Assembly (NCBI RefSeq): GCF_014195095.1
Contig: NZ_JACIBC010000002.1
Location: 248,001-312,000 of the forward strand
Length of the DNA: 64,000 nucleotides
Direction: 5' to 3'
Source: Rhizobium sp. BK602
GTDB taxonomy: Bacteria; Pseudomonadota; Alphaproteobacteria; Rhizobiales; Rhizobiaceae
This document shows, piece by piece, positions 55,274 to 64,000 of the stretch (position 1 is the first letter of the stretch; the number at the start of each line of letters is the position of its first letter). The notes under the pieces were generated by a model. That model saw only the letters and a list, made by a program, of their open reading frames with translations, made no database searches and was not told where the DNA came from. The position numbers were made by a program, and so were the translations under genes.

Positions 55274-57100
55274 TCAGCTTCGTCCGAACAGCCGCTCGAT
55301 GTCCGAGAGCTTCAACTCTATATAGGTCGGCCGGCCATGATTGCACTGGCCGGAACCCGGCGTTGCCTCCATCTGGCGCAACAGCGCATTCATCTCCTCC
55401 GGCCGCAGCCGTCGGCCGGAGCGCACCGAACCGTGGCAGGCCATGGTGGCGGCGACATATTCCAGCTTGGCGGCAAGGCCGGAGGCCGTGTCCCATTCGG
55501 CGATCTCGTCGGCCAATTGCCGGATCAGCCCCTGCGCGTCCACCTCACCGAGCATGGCCGGCGTCTCGCGCACGGCGACCGCGCCGGGACCGAAACGCTC
55601 GACGGCCAATCCGAGCGCGCCAAGCTCGTCGGCAAAGACCATCAGCCGGTCGCAATCCTCTTCCGGCAGGTCGACGATCTCGGGGATCAGCAGCACCTGC
55701 GACGCCGGACGCTTGGAATGCAGCGCCTTGCGCATCTCCTCGAAGACCAGGCGCTCATGGGCCGCATGCTGGTCGACGATGACGAGACCGTCCTCGGTCT
55801 GCGCGACGATATAGTTCTCGTGCAGCTGCGCGCGGGCCGCGCCCAGCGGAAAGCGGGAGGGCTCCTCCGGCCGCATCGGCTCGGCAAGCGGAGTGCTCTC
55901 GGCGCGAGCGGCCGGCATGGCAAGCCCGTCGAAAGCGGCCTGCGGTCGCTCCCTGAGGCCGAAGCCATTCCCATTTGTTGCCGCCGGCTGATAGGGCCGG
56001 GACGGAGAGGCGTCCGGTGTCCAGGGCGCGCTCGGCGCCGATGGCCGCCATCCCGGCTGGAAGCCGGAGGTGAAGGCGCGCAGCATGCCGTCGGCGCCTG
56101 TCGTCGCGGCGCGATCGCCCTCGCGCGCCAAAGCCTCGCGGATGGCGCCGACGATCAAGCCACGCACCAGGCCGGGATCGCGGAAGCGGACATCGGATTT
56201 CGCCGGATGCACGTTGACGTCGAGGAGGGCCGGATCGAGCGTGATGGACAGTACGGCGATAGGATAGCGTCCCGACGGGATGGTTTCGGCATAGGCACCG
56301 CGGATCGCGGACAGGATCAGCTTGTCCTGCACCGGCCGGCCGTTGACGAAGGCATATTGATGCGCCGAGTTGCCGCGATTGAAGGTCGGCACGCCGGCAA
56401 AGCCGGTGAGGCCCACATCCTCGCGCATGGCATCGAGCTCGATGGCATTGTCCTTAAAGTCCTTGCCGAGCACCTGCGCCATCCGCGCGAGACGGTCGTC
56501 GCCGGTCGCCGGGAATTCCAGCGTCGAGCGGTCGCTGCCTGAGAGGACGAAGCGCACCTGCGGGAAGGCGATCGCCATACGCTTGACGACTTCGGTGATT
56601 GCCGCCGCTTCGGCCTTCTCGGTCTTCAGGAATTTCAGCCGCGCCGGGGTCGCGAAGAACAGGTCGCGCACCTCGACGATGGTGCCCGGATTGGCCGCCG
56701 CCGGGCGCAGATGCAGCACCTTGCCGCCAGCCACCGCGATCTCCGCGCCGCCGGCGCTGCCGACCCTGCGGCTGGCGATCGACAGCCGCGCCACCGAGCC
56801 GATGGAGGGCAAGGCCTCGCCGCGGAAGCCGAGGGTGCGGATATCGTCCAGCGTGTCGGAAATCTTCGAGGTGCAATGGCGCTTGATGGCGAGTTCCAGA
56901 TCCGCCTGTTCCATGCCAGAGCCATTGTCGCTGACCCTCAGCAGCGCCTTGCCGCCGCCCGCCGTCGCGATCTCGATGCGCGTGGCGCCGGCATCGAGCG
57001 CGTTTTCGATCAGCTCCTTGGCAGCGCTTGCCGGCCGCTCGATGACTTCGCCGGCGGCGATCTGATTGATGAGGGTTTCGGAAAGTTGCTTGATGGCCAT
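55274..57100 (-). CDS. mutL: DNA mismatch repair protein MutL
   Basis: MutL links mismatch recognition by MutS to strand excision. The 608-residue protein has the GHKL ATPase motifs: [20 protein letters not shown] (motif I, residues 14-33), DNGSGM, and [13 protein letters not shown]. The C-terminal domain has an intact endonuclease motif [13 protein letters not shown] plus CHGSVRSG and GQCNHGRPT, so it probably nicks DNA itself, as expected in bacteria without MutH. The middle (about 350-420) is a variable linker. Start ATG at 57100. Confidence 0.95.
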   Translation of the reverse strand: MAIKQLSETLINQIAAGEVIERPASAAKELIENALDAGATRIEIATAGGGKALLRVSDNGSGMEQADLELAIKRHCTSKISDTLDDIRTLGFRGEALPSIGSVARLSIASRRVGSAGGAEIAVAGGKVLHLRPAAANPGTIVEVRDLFFATPARLKFLKTEKAEAAAITEVVKRMAIAFPQVRFVLSGSDRSTLEFPATGDDRLARMAQVLGKDFKDNAIELDAMREDVGLTGFAGVPTFNRGNSAHQYAFVNGRPVQDKLILSAIRGAYAETIPSGRYPIAVLSITLDPALLDVNVHPAKSDVRFRDPGLVRGLIVGAIREALAREGDRAATTGADGMLRAFTSGFQPGWRPSAPSAPWTPDASPSRPYQPAATNGNGFGLRERPQAAFDGLAMPAARAESTPLAEPMRPEEPSRFPLGAARAQLHENYIVAQTEDGLVIVDQHAAHERLVFEEMRKALHSKRPASQVLLIPEIVDLPEEDCDRLMVFADELGALGLAVERFGPGAVAVRETPAMLGEVDAQGLIRQLADEIAEWDTASGLAAKLEYVAATMACHGSVRSGRRLRPEEMNALLRQMEATPGSGQCNHGRPTYIELKLSDIERLFGRS

Positions 57101-57442
57101 GGTCGCATTTTCGTGGATTCGCTTCGCGCTGGAAAGAGAAAAGGCGTGTCGTCCTCGCTCATCCACCCGATTCAGGCGGATGGGGTTTTGTGGAGAAATT
57201 TAATCAATGTTTAAGGGAATGGTGACAGGTTGCATTTGGAAAACTTGAAATGATTGCAGGTGTCGTGCTCTCGCACGTTTACGGCTTTTGGCGGCAGGTT
57301 GGTGGCCGCCATATCTCGACGAGCCGGTTTCCGCCTGTTTCAAGTGCCATGCCAGCATGTCATATCCAAAAAATGATCCCGAGAGCTTTCGCAGCCCTCA
57401 AGCTTGGCGTGCAGCAGTGTCGGATAGGTGGGAATCGGACGA
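57101..57442. other. Intergenic region between mutL and the PAS/receiver gene
   Basis: This divergent gap carries promoters of both genes. It is slightly AT-richer near 57190-57260. I see no RNA gene, repeat or credible small gene. Confidence 0.35.
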
Positions 57443-59185
57443 ATGACTGCCGAGATTGGCAAGGCAGCTTTTACAGCGACGACTGAAGATGGGCCGTCGG
57501 ACGGCAATCTGCAGGCGGCACTGTTCGATGCCGTTTGCGATGGGCTTTCCAGCGCCTTCCTCGTCTATGACAAGAACGACCTGTTGCTGTTTGCCAGCCG
57601 GCAGGTCCTGAATTTCTTTCCGATCCCCGCGCCCTTCCTGCAGGCGTCGACGCGCCTGCGCGATTATCTCGGCGCCGTCTTCGATACCGGCGTGCGGCAT
57701 CCGGACGGCCAGGCGAAATCGACGGTGACGCGCGACGACTGGATCTCGCAGCGCATTGCCTCGCATTGGCGCGAGCGCTTCGAAACGACGGAGCGTCTCG
57801 GCACCGGCCGCTGGGTCCGGTTCGTCAAGCGCCGTCTGCCCTCGGGCCTGGGTGTCTGCATCCTCTCGGACATTTCCGAGCTGAAGAAGCGGGAAGAGCA
57901 GTGGCGCGTCGACATGGAACGCGCCCAGCTGACCGAGGACATCCTCGACAATCTGCCGTTTCCGCTGTTCGTCAAGGATCGCAACATGGTCTATGTCGCG
58001 ATCAACAAGGCATTCGGCGACAAATACCAGACCACCCCGGAGGAGATTCTCGGCCGCAAGGGCGCGGATCTGTTCTCCACCGAACTTGCCAACCGCTTCG
58101 AGGAAAGCGACCGGCACGTCATCGAGACCGGTGAGATGTCGATGACGCATCAGCGGCAGATTTCCCGGGATGGTGTCGAGCGCGACATCGTCACGAGAAA
58201 GCTGCGCATCGGCAAGCCGGGCCGCTATTTCCTCATCGCCACCATGCAGGACCTGCCGAAGGACGGAGCCGATTTCGACGAGTTCGCGCTCGCCTCGGAG
58301 ATCAAGGAGAACAGCGATCGCTCCTATCGCCGCGCCTATGTGCCGCTGGCGGCGCTGCAGACGCTCTCGCGCCGGCCTCCGGCCATGGAGACCTTCGTCC
58401 CCGCCAACTTTTCGGGCCGCAAGATCCTCGTGGTGACCAGCGACCTTGCCGCCGAGACGGCGGCGCTGAAGATGCTTGGCAAATACGGCTTCGACACCTG
58501 CTCGGTCAGCAACGAGAGCGAGGAGGCAGCCTTTCTCGATGCGGCAAGTTCGCTCGGGGTCAAGATCGATCTCGTCATCGTCGATAATCAGCTCGGCAAG
58601 CGTGGCGTCGAACTGGCCGAGCGGCAGAACGTGCCGGCATTGTCGCTGGATGGGTCGCAGCTCGCCTCCGAGCTCACCTTCCTGATTGCCCGGCATTTCA
58701 ACCGCAATATCCGCCTCAAGCCCGGTGAAAGCATCGAAAGCGGCACGGAGGATTGGCAGATCGATCCGGCCAACGAGGATCGTGCCTGCCAGATCCTCGT
58801 CGCCGAGGACAACGCCATCAACCAGATCGTCTTTTCACAGATTCTCGACGGGCTCGGCTATCGCTACATGATCGCCGCCAGCGGCGACGAGGCGGTGCGC
58901 CTATGGAGCGAGCATCGCCCGGAGCTGGTGCTGATGGATATTTCCTTGCCGGGTCTCAACGGCTTCGAGGCGGCAAGGGCGATCCGGGTTGCCGAAGGAG
59001 ACGGCGCGGGCCGAACGCCGATCATCGGCGTGCTGACGCAGGCCTTCGAGCGAGACCGCACTGAATGTGCCGAGGCCGGCATGGACGACGTCATCATGAA
59101 GCCCGTCAGCCCGGATATCCTTGAGACGGTATTTCAGAAATACATGCGCGGCGGCGCCGGATCGCGGACCAGGCAGGTCTCTTGA
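57443..59185 (+). CDS. PAS and receiver domain protein without kinase
   Basis: The 580-residue protein seems to have two PAS-type sensor domains (about 30-140 and 150-265; the second includes ILDNLPFPLFVKDRNMVYVA), a degenerate receiver (about 325-440; LVIVDNQLGKRG but no N-terminal acidic pair) and a complete C-terminal receiver (about 455-575) with ILVAEDNAINQIVF, phosphoacceptor Asp in LVLMDISLPGLNG, and the conserved Lys in IMKPVS. There is no histidine-kinase or output domain, so it must take phosphate from another kinase. The GGDEF/EAL gene follows on the same strand and may be linked. The start is uncertain; a GTG lies 15 bases upstream. Confidence 0.82.
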   Translation: MTAEIGKAAFTATTEDGPSDGNLQAALFDAVCDGLSSAFLVYDKNDLLLFASRQVLNFFPIPAPFLQASTRLRDYLGAVFDTGVRHPDGQAKSTVTRDDWISQRIASHWRERFETTERLGTGRWVRFVKRRLPSGLGVCILSDISELKKREEQWRVDMERAQLTEDILDNLPFPLFVKDRNMVYVAINKAFGDKYQTTPEEILGRKGADLFSTELANRFEESDRHVIETGEMSMTHQRQISRDGVERDIVTRKLRIGKPGRYFLIATMQDLPKDGADFDEFALASEIKENSDRSYRRAYVPLAALQTLSRRPPAMETFVPANFSGRKILVVTSDLAAETAALKMLGKYGFDTCSVSNESEEAAFLDAASSLGVKIDLVIVDNQLGKRGVELAERQNVPALSLDGSQLASELTFLIARHFNRNIRLKPGESIESGTEDWQIDPANEDRACQILVAEDNAINQIVFSQILDGLGYRYMIAASGDEAVRLWSEHRPELVLMDISLPGLNGFEAARAIRVAEGDGAGRTPIIGVLTQAFERDRTECAEAGMDDVIMKPVSPDILETVFQKYMRGGAGSRTRQVS

Positions 59186-59284
59186 GCCGCATAGCCGATC
59201 AACAAATATTGCCCATATCGAATGACTGTCGCCCCGCCATCCTTTGTTAAGACTTCGTCGTCATTCTCCTCTTCGGGTGGAGAA

Positions 59285-60658
59285 ATGTCGGGACTGAACA
59301 TGAAATCGGCTGAAATACCGCTCGCGCCAGTCGGTCAGAACGAATTGCCGGCGATGGCTTATACCGATCCCTTGACGGGATTGGGTAATCGCCATCGCAT
59401 GCGCGATCGTGCGCGGCTGCTTACGGTCGAGCGCGCCAGCGATCCCGCGCCGTTCACCATCGGCATCGTCAATCTCGATTCCTTCAAGCCGATCAACGAT
59501 CTCTTCGGCGTCGAGGCCGGCGACGAGATCCTGTGCCAGGTGGCGCATCGGCTCAAGGCCTGCATCCCGGACGGCGCCTCCGTGACCCGTCATGACGGCG
59601 ACGAATTCGCCTTCGTCCTGCCACTCGTCTTCGAGCGTGTCGGCGCGGAAAAGTTCGGCCAGATGATCCGCGAGGTGCTGTCGGCGCCCTACGATCTCGG
59701 CGACCGCAATGTTCGCCTGTCCGCCTCCTTCGGTTTCGCCATTCATCCCTTCGCCGGCGATGAATTCGACGATCTCCTGAAGAATGCGGAGACGGCGCTC
59801 TATCGCTCCAAGCGCCGCGGCCGCGGCCAGATCACCGTCTATTCCAAGGAAATCGCCCAGGAGATGAAACGGGCCACGCAGCTCGAGCAGGCACTGCGCA
59901 ATGCGATCATCTCGGATGCCATCGATGTGCATTTCCAGCCGATCGTCTCGCTCTCGAGCAACATGATCGTCGGCTTCGAGGCCTTGGCGCGCTGGAACGA
60001 CGCCGACCTCGGTTTCGTCTCGCCCGCGGTCTTCGTGCCGCTTGCCGAAGAACGCGGCTTCATCGACGCCCTCTCGGAAACCTTGCTGCGCAAGGCGGCC
60101 GAGGCGGCACTCTCCTGGCCGCGCGAACTCTTCCTCTCCTTCAATCTCTCTTCCGCGCAATTGATGGACCCCGGCACCAGCAGCAGCATTCTTGCCATTC
60201 TCAGCCGGGTCGGCCTGGACCCTCATCGTCTGGAGCTGGAGATCACCGAGACGGCGGTGATGAGCTCGGCCGATACCGCCAACCGTATCATCGCGGATTT
60301 GCGGGCGGCCGGCGTCCGCATCTCGCTGGACGATTTCGGCACCGGGCAATCGAGCCTCGGGCGCCTGCGTGAATTCATCTTCGACAAGGTGAAGATCGAC
60401 CGCGCCTTCGTCTCTCGCATCAATTCCGAGCGCGCCTCCGAACATATCGTCAAGGCCATCCTTGCCATCTGCCAGGGGCTCGATCTGCAGGTGGTCGCCG
60501 AAGGCATCGAGGATCAGGCCGAGGCGGCAAAGCTCAAATCGCTCGGCTGCGCCATGGGCCAGGGTTACTATTACGGCAAGCCCGCCGACAGCGCCGCCGC
60601 CCTGCGCTATCTCGACGGCAATCAATCCGAGGCGTGCCGCGAGATGGCAAGCGTCTGA
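59285..60658 (+). CDS. GGDEF/EAL protein, probable c-di-GMP phosphodiesterase
   Basis: The 457-residue protein has a GGDEF domain (about 25-185) and an EAL domain (about 200-445). The GGDEF active site reads DGDEF (about residue 104), changing the first Gly, so cyclase activity is doubtful. The EAL domain keeps GFEALARW, EITETAV, SLDDFGTG and KIDRAFV, as expected of an active phosphodiesterase. I prefer the ATG at 59285, preceded by GGTGGAG, over ATG 59222 without a ribosome binding site. No membrane segment is present. It lies about 100 bases downstream of the PAS/receiver gene. Confidence 0.88.
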   Translation: MSGLNMKSAEIPLAPVGQNELPAMAYTDPLTGLGNRHRMRDRARLLTVERASDPAPFTIGIVNLDSFKPINDLFGVEAGDEILCQVAHRLKACIPDGASVTRHDGDEFAFVLPLVFERVGAEKFGQMIREVLSAPYDLGDRNVRLSASFGFAIHPFAGDEFDDLLKNAETALYRSKRRGRGQITVYSKEIAQEMKRATQLEQALRNAIISDAIDVHFQPIVSLSSNMIVGFEALARWNDADLGFVSPAVFVPLAEERGFIDALSETLLRKAAEAALSWPRELFLSFNLSSAQLMDPGTSSSILAILSRVGLDPHRLELEITETAVMSSADTANRIIADLRAAGVRISLDDFGTGQSSLGRLREFIFDKVKIDRAFVSRINSERASEHIVKAILAICQGLDLQVVAEGIEDQAEAAKLKSLGCAMGQGYYYGKPADSAAALRYLDGNQSEACREMASV

Positions 60659-60702
60659 GCCTTGCATAAGCGCAAGCTAAACCCAGGCGGATCGAGGCAT
60701 CG

Positions 60703-61176
60703 TCAAGCCTGCGGCAGTGGCAGTTCGTGGCTCTGCTTGATCGTTTCCATCGGCACATCGGTCTTGACGCTCTGAACGCTCGGTATACGTGTCAGATGGT
60801 CGGCCTGGAAGCGCCAATAGCTGTGAAGATCGGCGGTAACGATCCGCATGATGGCATCGCATTCTCCGGTCGTGAGATGGCATTCGACGACCTCGGGGAA
60901 TTTTCGCACCGCCTCGGCGAACTGATGGGTAATCTCGGCATCCTGCGTCTTGAACCAGACACGCGCGAACACCGTAAGGCCCACGCCGACTTTCTTGGCG
61001 TCGAGCACCGCAACATAGCGATCGATAACGCCCGATTCTTCCAAGATCCGGACCCTGCGCAGGCAGGGTGAGGGCGAGAGCCCAACCTCTTTGGCCAATT
61101 CGACATTCGGAATCCGTCCGTCGCGCTGGAGTACGCGCAGGATACGCCGATCGATGGCATCCAATGAGATTGGCAT
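60703..61176 (-). CDS. Lrp/AsnC-family transcriptional regulator
   Basis: The 157-residue protein has an N-terminal helix-turn-helix (residues 5-55, with [20 protein letters not shown]) and an AsnC ligand-binding domain (about 65-150). An AAGGAG site precedes the ATG at 61176. It is divergent from argG across 133 bases, so it may control arginine synthesis in response to an amino acid. An AT-rich palindrome lies between them. Confidence 0.92.
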   Translation of the reverse strand: MPISLDAIDRRILRVLQRDGRIPNVELAKEVGLSPSPCLRRVRILEESGVIDRYVAVLDAKKVGVGLTVFARVWFKTQDAEITHQFAEAVRKFPEVVECHLTTGECDAIMRIVTADLHSYWRFQADHLTRIPSVQSVKTDVPMETIKQSHELPLPQA

Positions 61177-61205
61177 TTTATGCTCCTTACTCCGATGTCA
61201 GTACT

Positions 61206-61223
61206 ATAATATGCCAATACTAT
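61206..61223. promoter_or_regulatory. Candidate Lrp-type operator between lrp and argG
   Basis: ATAATAT-GCCA-ATACTAT is an AT-rich dyad with one mismatch, 30 bases upstream of the regulator start and about 90 bases upstream of argG. Its form fits an Lrp/AsnC binding site. Confidence 0.4.
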
Positions 61224-61309
61224 GCGCATGTGTAATGCTTTTTGCAAGGAAATTGCGGCAGCTTTGGCCTATCGTTCCAAAAGGTCAATATCGGGAACGA
61301 ACATCACTC

Positions 61310-62533
<1,224 letters not shown>

Positions 62534-62558
62534 AGCTGGGTTCTGTCGCACCACAAAA

Positions 62559-62580
62559 ACGGCGGCCGAGTGGCCGCCGT
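62559..62580 (-). terminator. Rho-independent terminator after the PRC-barrel gene
   Basis: Arms ACGGCGGCC (62559-62567) and GGCCGCCGT (62572-62580) form a nine-base stem followed on the reverse strand by TTTTG. It ends the PRC-barrel transcript and probably also blocks read-through from argG. Confidence 0.8.
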
Positions 62581-62605
62581 TCTTCGAGCTTGTGCCGGAA
62601 TCTCG

Positions 62606-63223
62606 TTACTTGTTGGTCGTCGACGAGGTCGTCGTGCTGTCGGTTCCGGGCACCGTGGCCGTTGCCGGGAGGCGGGCCGCCTTTTCCGATGCCTGCATGG
62701 CAAGCGTCTTGAATTCAGGCGCGGATTTCAGCGTATCGGCCGTCTCGGTGGTCGTCAGCTTGATGCTGCCGTCCTGGGCGTTCTGCGTCATGGTGATCTT
62801 GTCGAACGGAACGGCGACGTTCTTCTGGCCGAGCCCCAGGAAGCCGCCGACGCCGACCACAGCGGCGGTCACGCCGCCCTGCTTCTGCAGGATCAGGTCG
62901 TTGATGCTGCCGATGCTTTCGTTCTGACCGTTATAGACCGACTGGCCCATATAGGTCTTGGCGCTGATCTGGTCCGCCGACTGTTCGGTCAGATAGCCGC
63001 CGGCCTGTGCGGTGGTGGTCGTCGGTGCCGGCGCAGGCGCCTGGGCGTCGTTCTGCGGCATCGTGGTCGATGGCTGCGTGGCGTCGGGCGTTGCCGGAGC
63101 GGTCTGGGTTGGCGCATTGTTGCCGGTTGATGGCTGCGTCTGGGCAATGGCCATCGGTGAAAGAACCGATGCTGTGGCAAAGATCGCGCCAGCAGCGACG
63201 GATGTGAACAATTTGCCGGTCAT
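62606..63223 (-). CDS. PRC-barrel exported protein
   Basis: The 205-residue precursor has a signal peptide (residues 1-28, ending MAIAQ), a long Thr/Pro/Gln/Ala linker (about 29-75) and a PRC-barrel domain (about 76-160, with ISAKTYMGQSVYNGQNESIG and VAVPFDKITMTQ). It ends in a Ser/Thr-rich tail. PRC-barrels bind proteins or RNA; exported ones are common in rhizobia and have no clear role. I chose the ATG at 63223, preceded by AGGTAGG. Confidence 0.85.
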   Translation of the reverse strand: MTGKLFTSVAAGAIFATASVLSPMAIAQTQPSTGNNAPTQTAPATPDATQPSTTMPQNDAQAPAPAPTTTTAQAGGYLTEQSADQISAKTYMGQSVYNGQNESIGSINDLILQKQGGVTAAVVGVGGFLGLGQKNVAVPFDKITMTQNAQDGSIKLTTTETADTLKSAPEFKTLAMQASEKAARLPATATVPGTDSTTTSSTTNK

Positions 63224-63468
63224 CGTGAACCTACCTTTCATTCTGATGGGCATGTTCACCAGCGCGGGCGGGGCCACGTCCTGGCTGACCATCACCGTGC
63301 CGGTTCGTAAGGAACAATGGTCGGATGCTGGTTTGGTTCCGGCAAAAGTTGCAGGAAGCAGGCTATGGCCGCTTCAGTTCGGAAATATGATCTTGAAAAT
63401 CAAACGGTTGCGTGTTTTCTAATGCAACCGGAATGATCCGCAGCGGGCCGAATAGCGCCGGCAATCCC
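63224..63468. other. Intergenic region upstream of the PRC-barrel gene
   Basis: It should carry the PRC-barrel promoter. I see no gene or repeat in it. Confidence 0.35.
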
Positions 63469-63500
63469 TGCGGGGCGGCGTTGTCACGGCGCGCCCCGCA
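63469..63500 (-). terminator. Hairpin after the SMP-30 gene
   Basis: Arms TGCGGGGCG and CGCCCCGCA flank a loop and lie 28 bases past the SMP-30 stop codon. There is no T tract on the reverse strand, so a terminator role is tentative. Confidence 0.4.
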
Positions 63501-63528
63501 TATGCCTTTTCGGCTGCCTTCGCCGCGA

Positions 63529-64000
63529 TCAGAGCTTGTAGGCAGGATCGAAGACGCCGTTCACCGTCGGGCCGAGTTCCAGAAGCGCGCCGGCCTGCGG
63601 CTGCGTCGAGCGGGCATCCTCATCGAGGCCCTCCCAGGCCGTGGTCACGGCCAGGCGGTCGCCGTTCTTGCCGATGAAGGCGGGGCAGGAAGGCTGCATG
63701 GCGGGTACGCGATAGCGTTCGATGCGCAGGCCGTCCGGGCTGTAGCGATCGACGAAGCCGGAGCCCCAGCGGGCGTTCCAGATATATCCGTCCGCATCGC
63801 AGACCGAGCCGTCGAGGCCGCCGGGATCCTCTATACTGTCGACCATGACGATCGGTTCGCCGACCGGAAGCCCGGTCAGCGGGTCGACCAGTACGCGCAT
63901 CAACTGGCTGACGCGGGTATCGGTGAAGTAGCCGATGGTGCCGTCGGGCGAAAAGCAGATCGAGTTCGGAATGCTGATCTGGTCGAAAATCTTCGTCACC
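63529..64000 (-). CDS. SMP-30/gluconolactonase-family protein (partial, 3' end)
   Basis: The visible 157 residues are the C-terminal part of a six-bladed propeller of the SMP-30/gluconolactonase/LRE family, which hydrolyses sugar lactones using a bound metal. Family stretches are IPNSICFSPDGTIGYFTDT, DGSVCDADGYIWNARWGSG (with the metal-binding Asp region) and RYRVPAMQPSCPAF. The usual length is about 290 residues, so nearly half lies beyond the window. The frame is open at the edge, so the start is outside. Confidence 0.88.
   Translation of the reverse strand, partial: VTKIFDQISIPNSICFSPDGTIGYFTDTRVSQLMRVLVDPLTGLPVGEPIVMVDSIEDPGGLDGSVCDADGYIWNARWGSGFVDRYSPDGLRIERYRVPAMQPSCPAFIGKNGDRLAVTTAWEGLDEDARSTQPQAGALLELGPTVNGVFDPAYKL

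Noticed and set aside
57428..57442. GTG start five codons upstream of the PAS/receiver gene
   Set aside because: The ATG at 57443 is the commoner start type and the extra residues MGIGR add nothing recognisable; the choice is not certain.

Overview
This window looks like a chromosomal segment of a Rhizobiaceae bacterium, most likely Rhizobium sensu lato. The evidence is a GC-rich composition with GC-rich third codon positions, alphaproteobacterial gene blocks (hisS-hisZ-hisG; pmbA-cysQ-DUF4170-waaA-lpxK-DUF2093-mutL; ribF-ileS), a CIRCE-controlled groESL operon, and six copies of a short mosaic palindromic repeat resembling the rhizobial RIME/RPE elements. The genus is inferred; no rRNA or tRNA gene is present to fix it.

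Layout. 1-9.5 kb: the 5' part of gshA, a LysE exporter, two small low-confidence ORFs in an AT-richer gap, rsmE, a PiT phosphate permease, a Nudix hydrolase, a LysR regulator beside a short divergent adenosylhomocysteinase-like protein, a macrodomain protein and a second LysR. 9.6-13.6 kb: glcDEF (glycolate oxidase), then a DUF6881-like protein. 14-18.9 kb: an outer-membrane barrel, two L,D-transpeptidases, tag, a small periplasmic protein and a HAD hydrolase. 19-23.6 kb: an aldo/keto reductase and two divergent LysR/target pairs (MDR oxidoreductase, YciI protein). 23.6-25.1 kb: a Cys/Met/His-rich exported protein with a DUF305 protein, and a RelE-type toxin-antitoxin pair with an obvious operator. 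25.2-29.3 kb: hisS-hisZ-hisG, then VapBC. 29.6-34.3 kb: DoxX, a nu-type GST, a hypothetical protein and groES-groEL with an unusual 104-bp tandem repeat at the groEL 3' end. 34.4-36.7 kb: a rhodanese-ChrB protein and ChrA. 36.8-46.7 kb: a TIGR01459 HAD, ribF, ileS, a lipoprotein, tadA, an rluB-type pseudouridine synthase with a very long disordered tail, rsmD and a patatin. 46.8-57.1 kb: a KefB-type antiporter, pmbA, cysQ, DUF4170, waaA, HAD, lpxK, DUF2093 and mutL. 57.4-64 kb: a PAS/receiver protein without a kinase, a degenerate-GGDEF/EAL protein, Lrp, argG, a PRC-barrel protein and the 3' end of an SMP-30 protein.

Most of the window is housekeeping DNA: translation and tRNA/rRNA modification, histidine and arginine synthesis, lipid A/Kdo assembly, mismatch repair and protein folding. 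Accessory content is light: two toxin-antitoxin pairs, chromate resistance and several LysR/target pairs. I found no phage, insertion sequence, CRISPR array, tRNA or rRNA, and no convincing new multi-gene system. The best leads are the 104-bp repeat reiterating the groEL tail and stop codon, a mosaic repeat that supplies stop codons to flanking genes, the short adenosylhomocysteinase paralogue, the PAS/receiver plus EAL pair, the Lrp/argG pair with an AT-rich palindrome, and a possible 30-residue membrane peptide.
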